Assembly (NCBI GenBank): GCA_024691065.1
Contig: JAILOA010000087.1
Location: forward strand, 1-6,395
Source: Lachnospiraceae bacterium
Lineage (GTDB): Bacteria; Bacillota; Clostridia; Lachnospirales; Lachnospiraceae
Reading direction: 5' to 3'
DNA: 6,395 nucleotides
The translations under genes and the position numbers were made by a program. Shown in pieces: positions 6,367 through 6,395 of this stretch. The notes under the pieces are model-generated. The model was not told where the DNA came from. It searched no databases and was given only the letters and a program-made list of their open reading frames with translations. Position 1 is the first letter of the stretch. Each line of letters opens with the position of its first letter.

Positions 6367-6394
6367 TCGTTTGAAATTAGAACCGGTATATCCA
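6314..6394 (-). repeat. Inverted repeat, right arm
   Basis: This is the reverse-complement partner of 6120-6200, 77 of 81 bases identical. Its inner edge overlaps the last native rec4 bases in ATAGT (6314-6318), a 5-base microhomology marking the junction. Confidence 0.9.
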
Positions 6395-6395
6395 C
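6314..6395 (-). pseudogene. Leftward fragment of a fifth, rec4-like serine recombinase
   Basis: Read on the - strand from the window edge, this encodes GYTGSNFKRSAFKKM, then ITDTKNGTINTI, the same part of the resolvase domain as rec4 residues 55-81. Relative to rec4 it carries Asn-to-Lys, Pro-to-Ser and Gln-to-Lys changes; the first two fall in the NRP segment conserved in rec1 and rec4 (DRP in rec3). The fragment stops being recombinase-like at the junction near 6314, just before where KDLSRLGR should appear. Its start lies outside the window. It is a diverged or decaying copy, or a strain variant joined in a chimeric assembly. Confidence 0.7.

Noticed and set aside
1..6395. tRNA or rRNA genes, CRISPR array, insertion sequence
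   Set aside because: No cloverleaf-like segments, regularly spaced direct repeats or DDE transposase motifs were seen by eye. The only long repeat found is the inverted pair at the right end.

Overview
The window is AT-rich bacterial DNA with strong AGGAGG-type ribosome binding sites, near-consensus sigma-A promoter boxes and tightly overlapping genes. This suggests a low-GC Bacillota, probably Clostridia (Lachnospiraceae-like). The content is that of an integrative mobile element: a recombinase/control module, with no cargo or conjugation genes in view.

Layout. Bases 1-38 look like the last codons of a rightward gene, followed by a hairpin terminator at 67-104. A leftward XRE-family repressor gene (79-588) ends inside the loop of that hairpin. 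Bases 589-839 hold a divergent control region: an extended -10 promoter for the repressor, a near-consensus promoter for the rightward operon, and three copies of a 16-bp dyad GTNCTC-N4-GAGNAC placed on the two promoters and at the start of the operon transcript. These are followed by two more perfect palindromes in a leader of about 135 nt.

The rightward operon has a small conserved-looking protein of unknown role (840-1187). Then come four consecutive serine-recombinase reading frames joined by overlaps of 4 to 17 bases: rec1 (544 aa, intact motifs), rec2 (493 aa, an open frame whose catalytic and zinc-ribbon residues are altered), rec3 (561 aa, intact motifs) and rec4 (only the catalytic domain, cut off at the right edge).

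The right edge is abnormal. After about residue 120 of rec4 the sequence turns back on itself: bases 6314-6394 are an inverted copy of 6120-6200, matching at 77 of 81 positions. A second, leftward recombinase fragment therefore collides head-to-head with rec4, and both are broken at a 5-base microhomology. This is either a real fold-back rearrangement involving a second, diverged recombinase copy, or a chimeric sequence end.

Working model (inference): the XRE protein binds the three dyads to repress both itself and the recombinase operon. When it is relieved, the small protein and the recombinases are made together by coupled translation. rec1 and rec3 supply catalysis, while rec2 may act as a non-catalytic partner in a hetero-oligomer.
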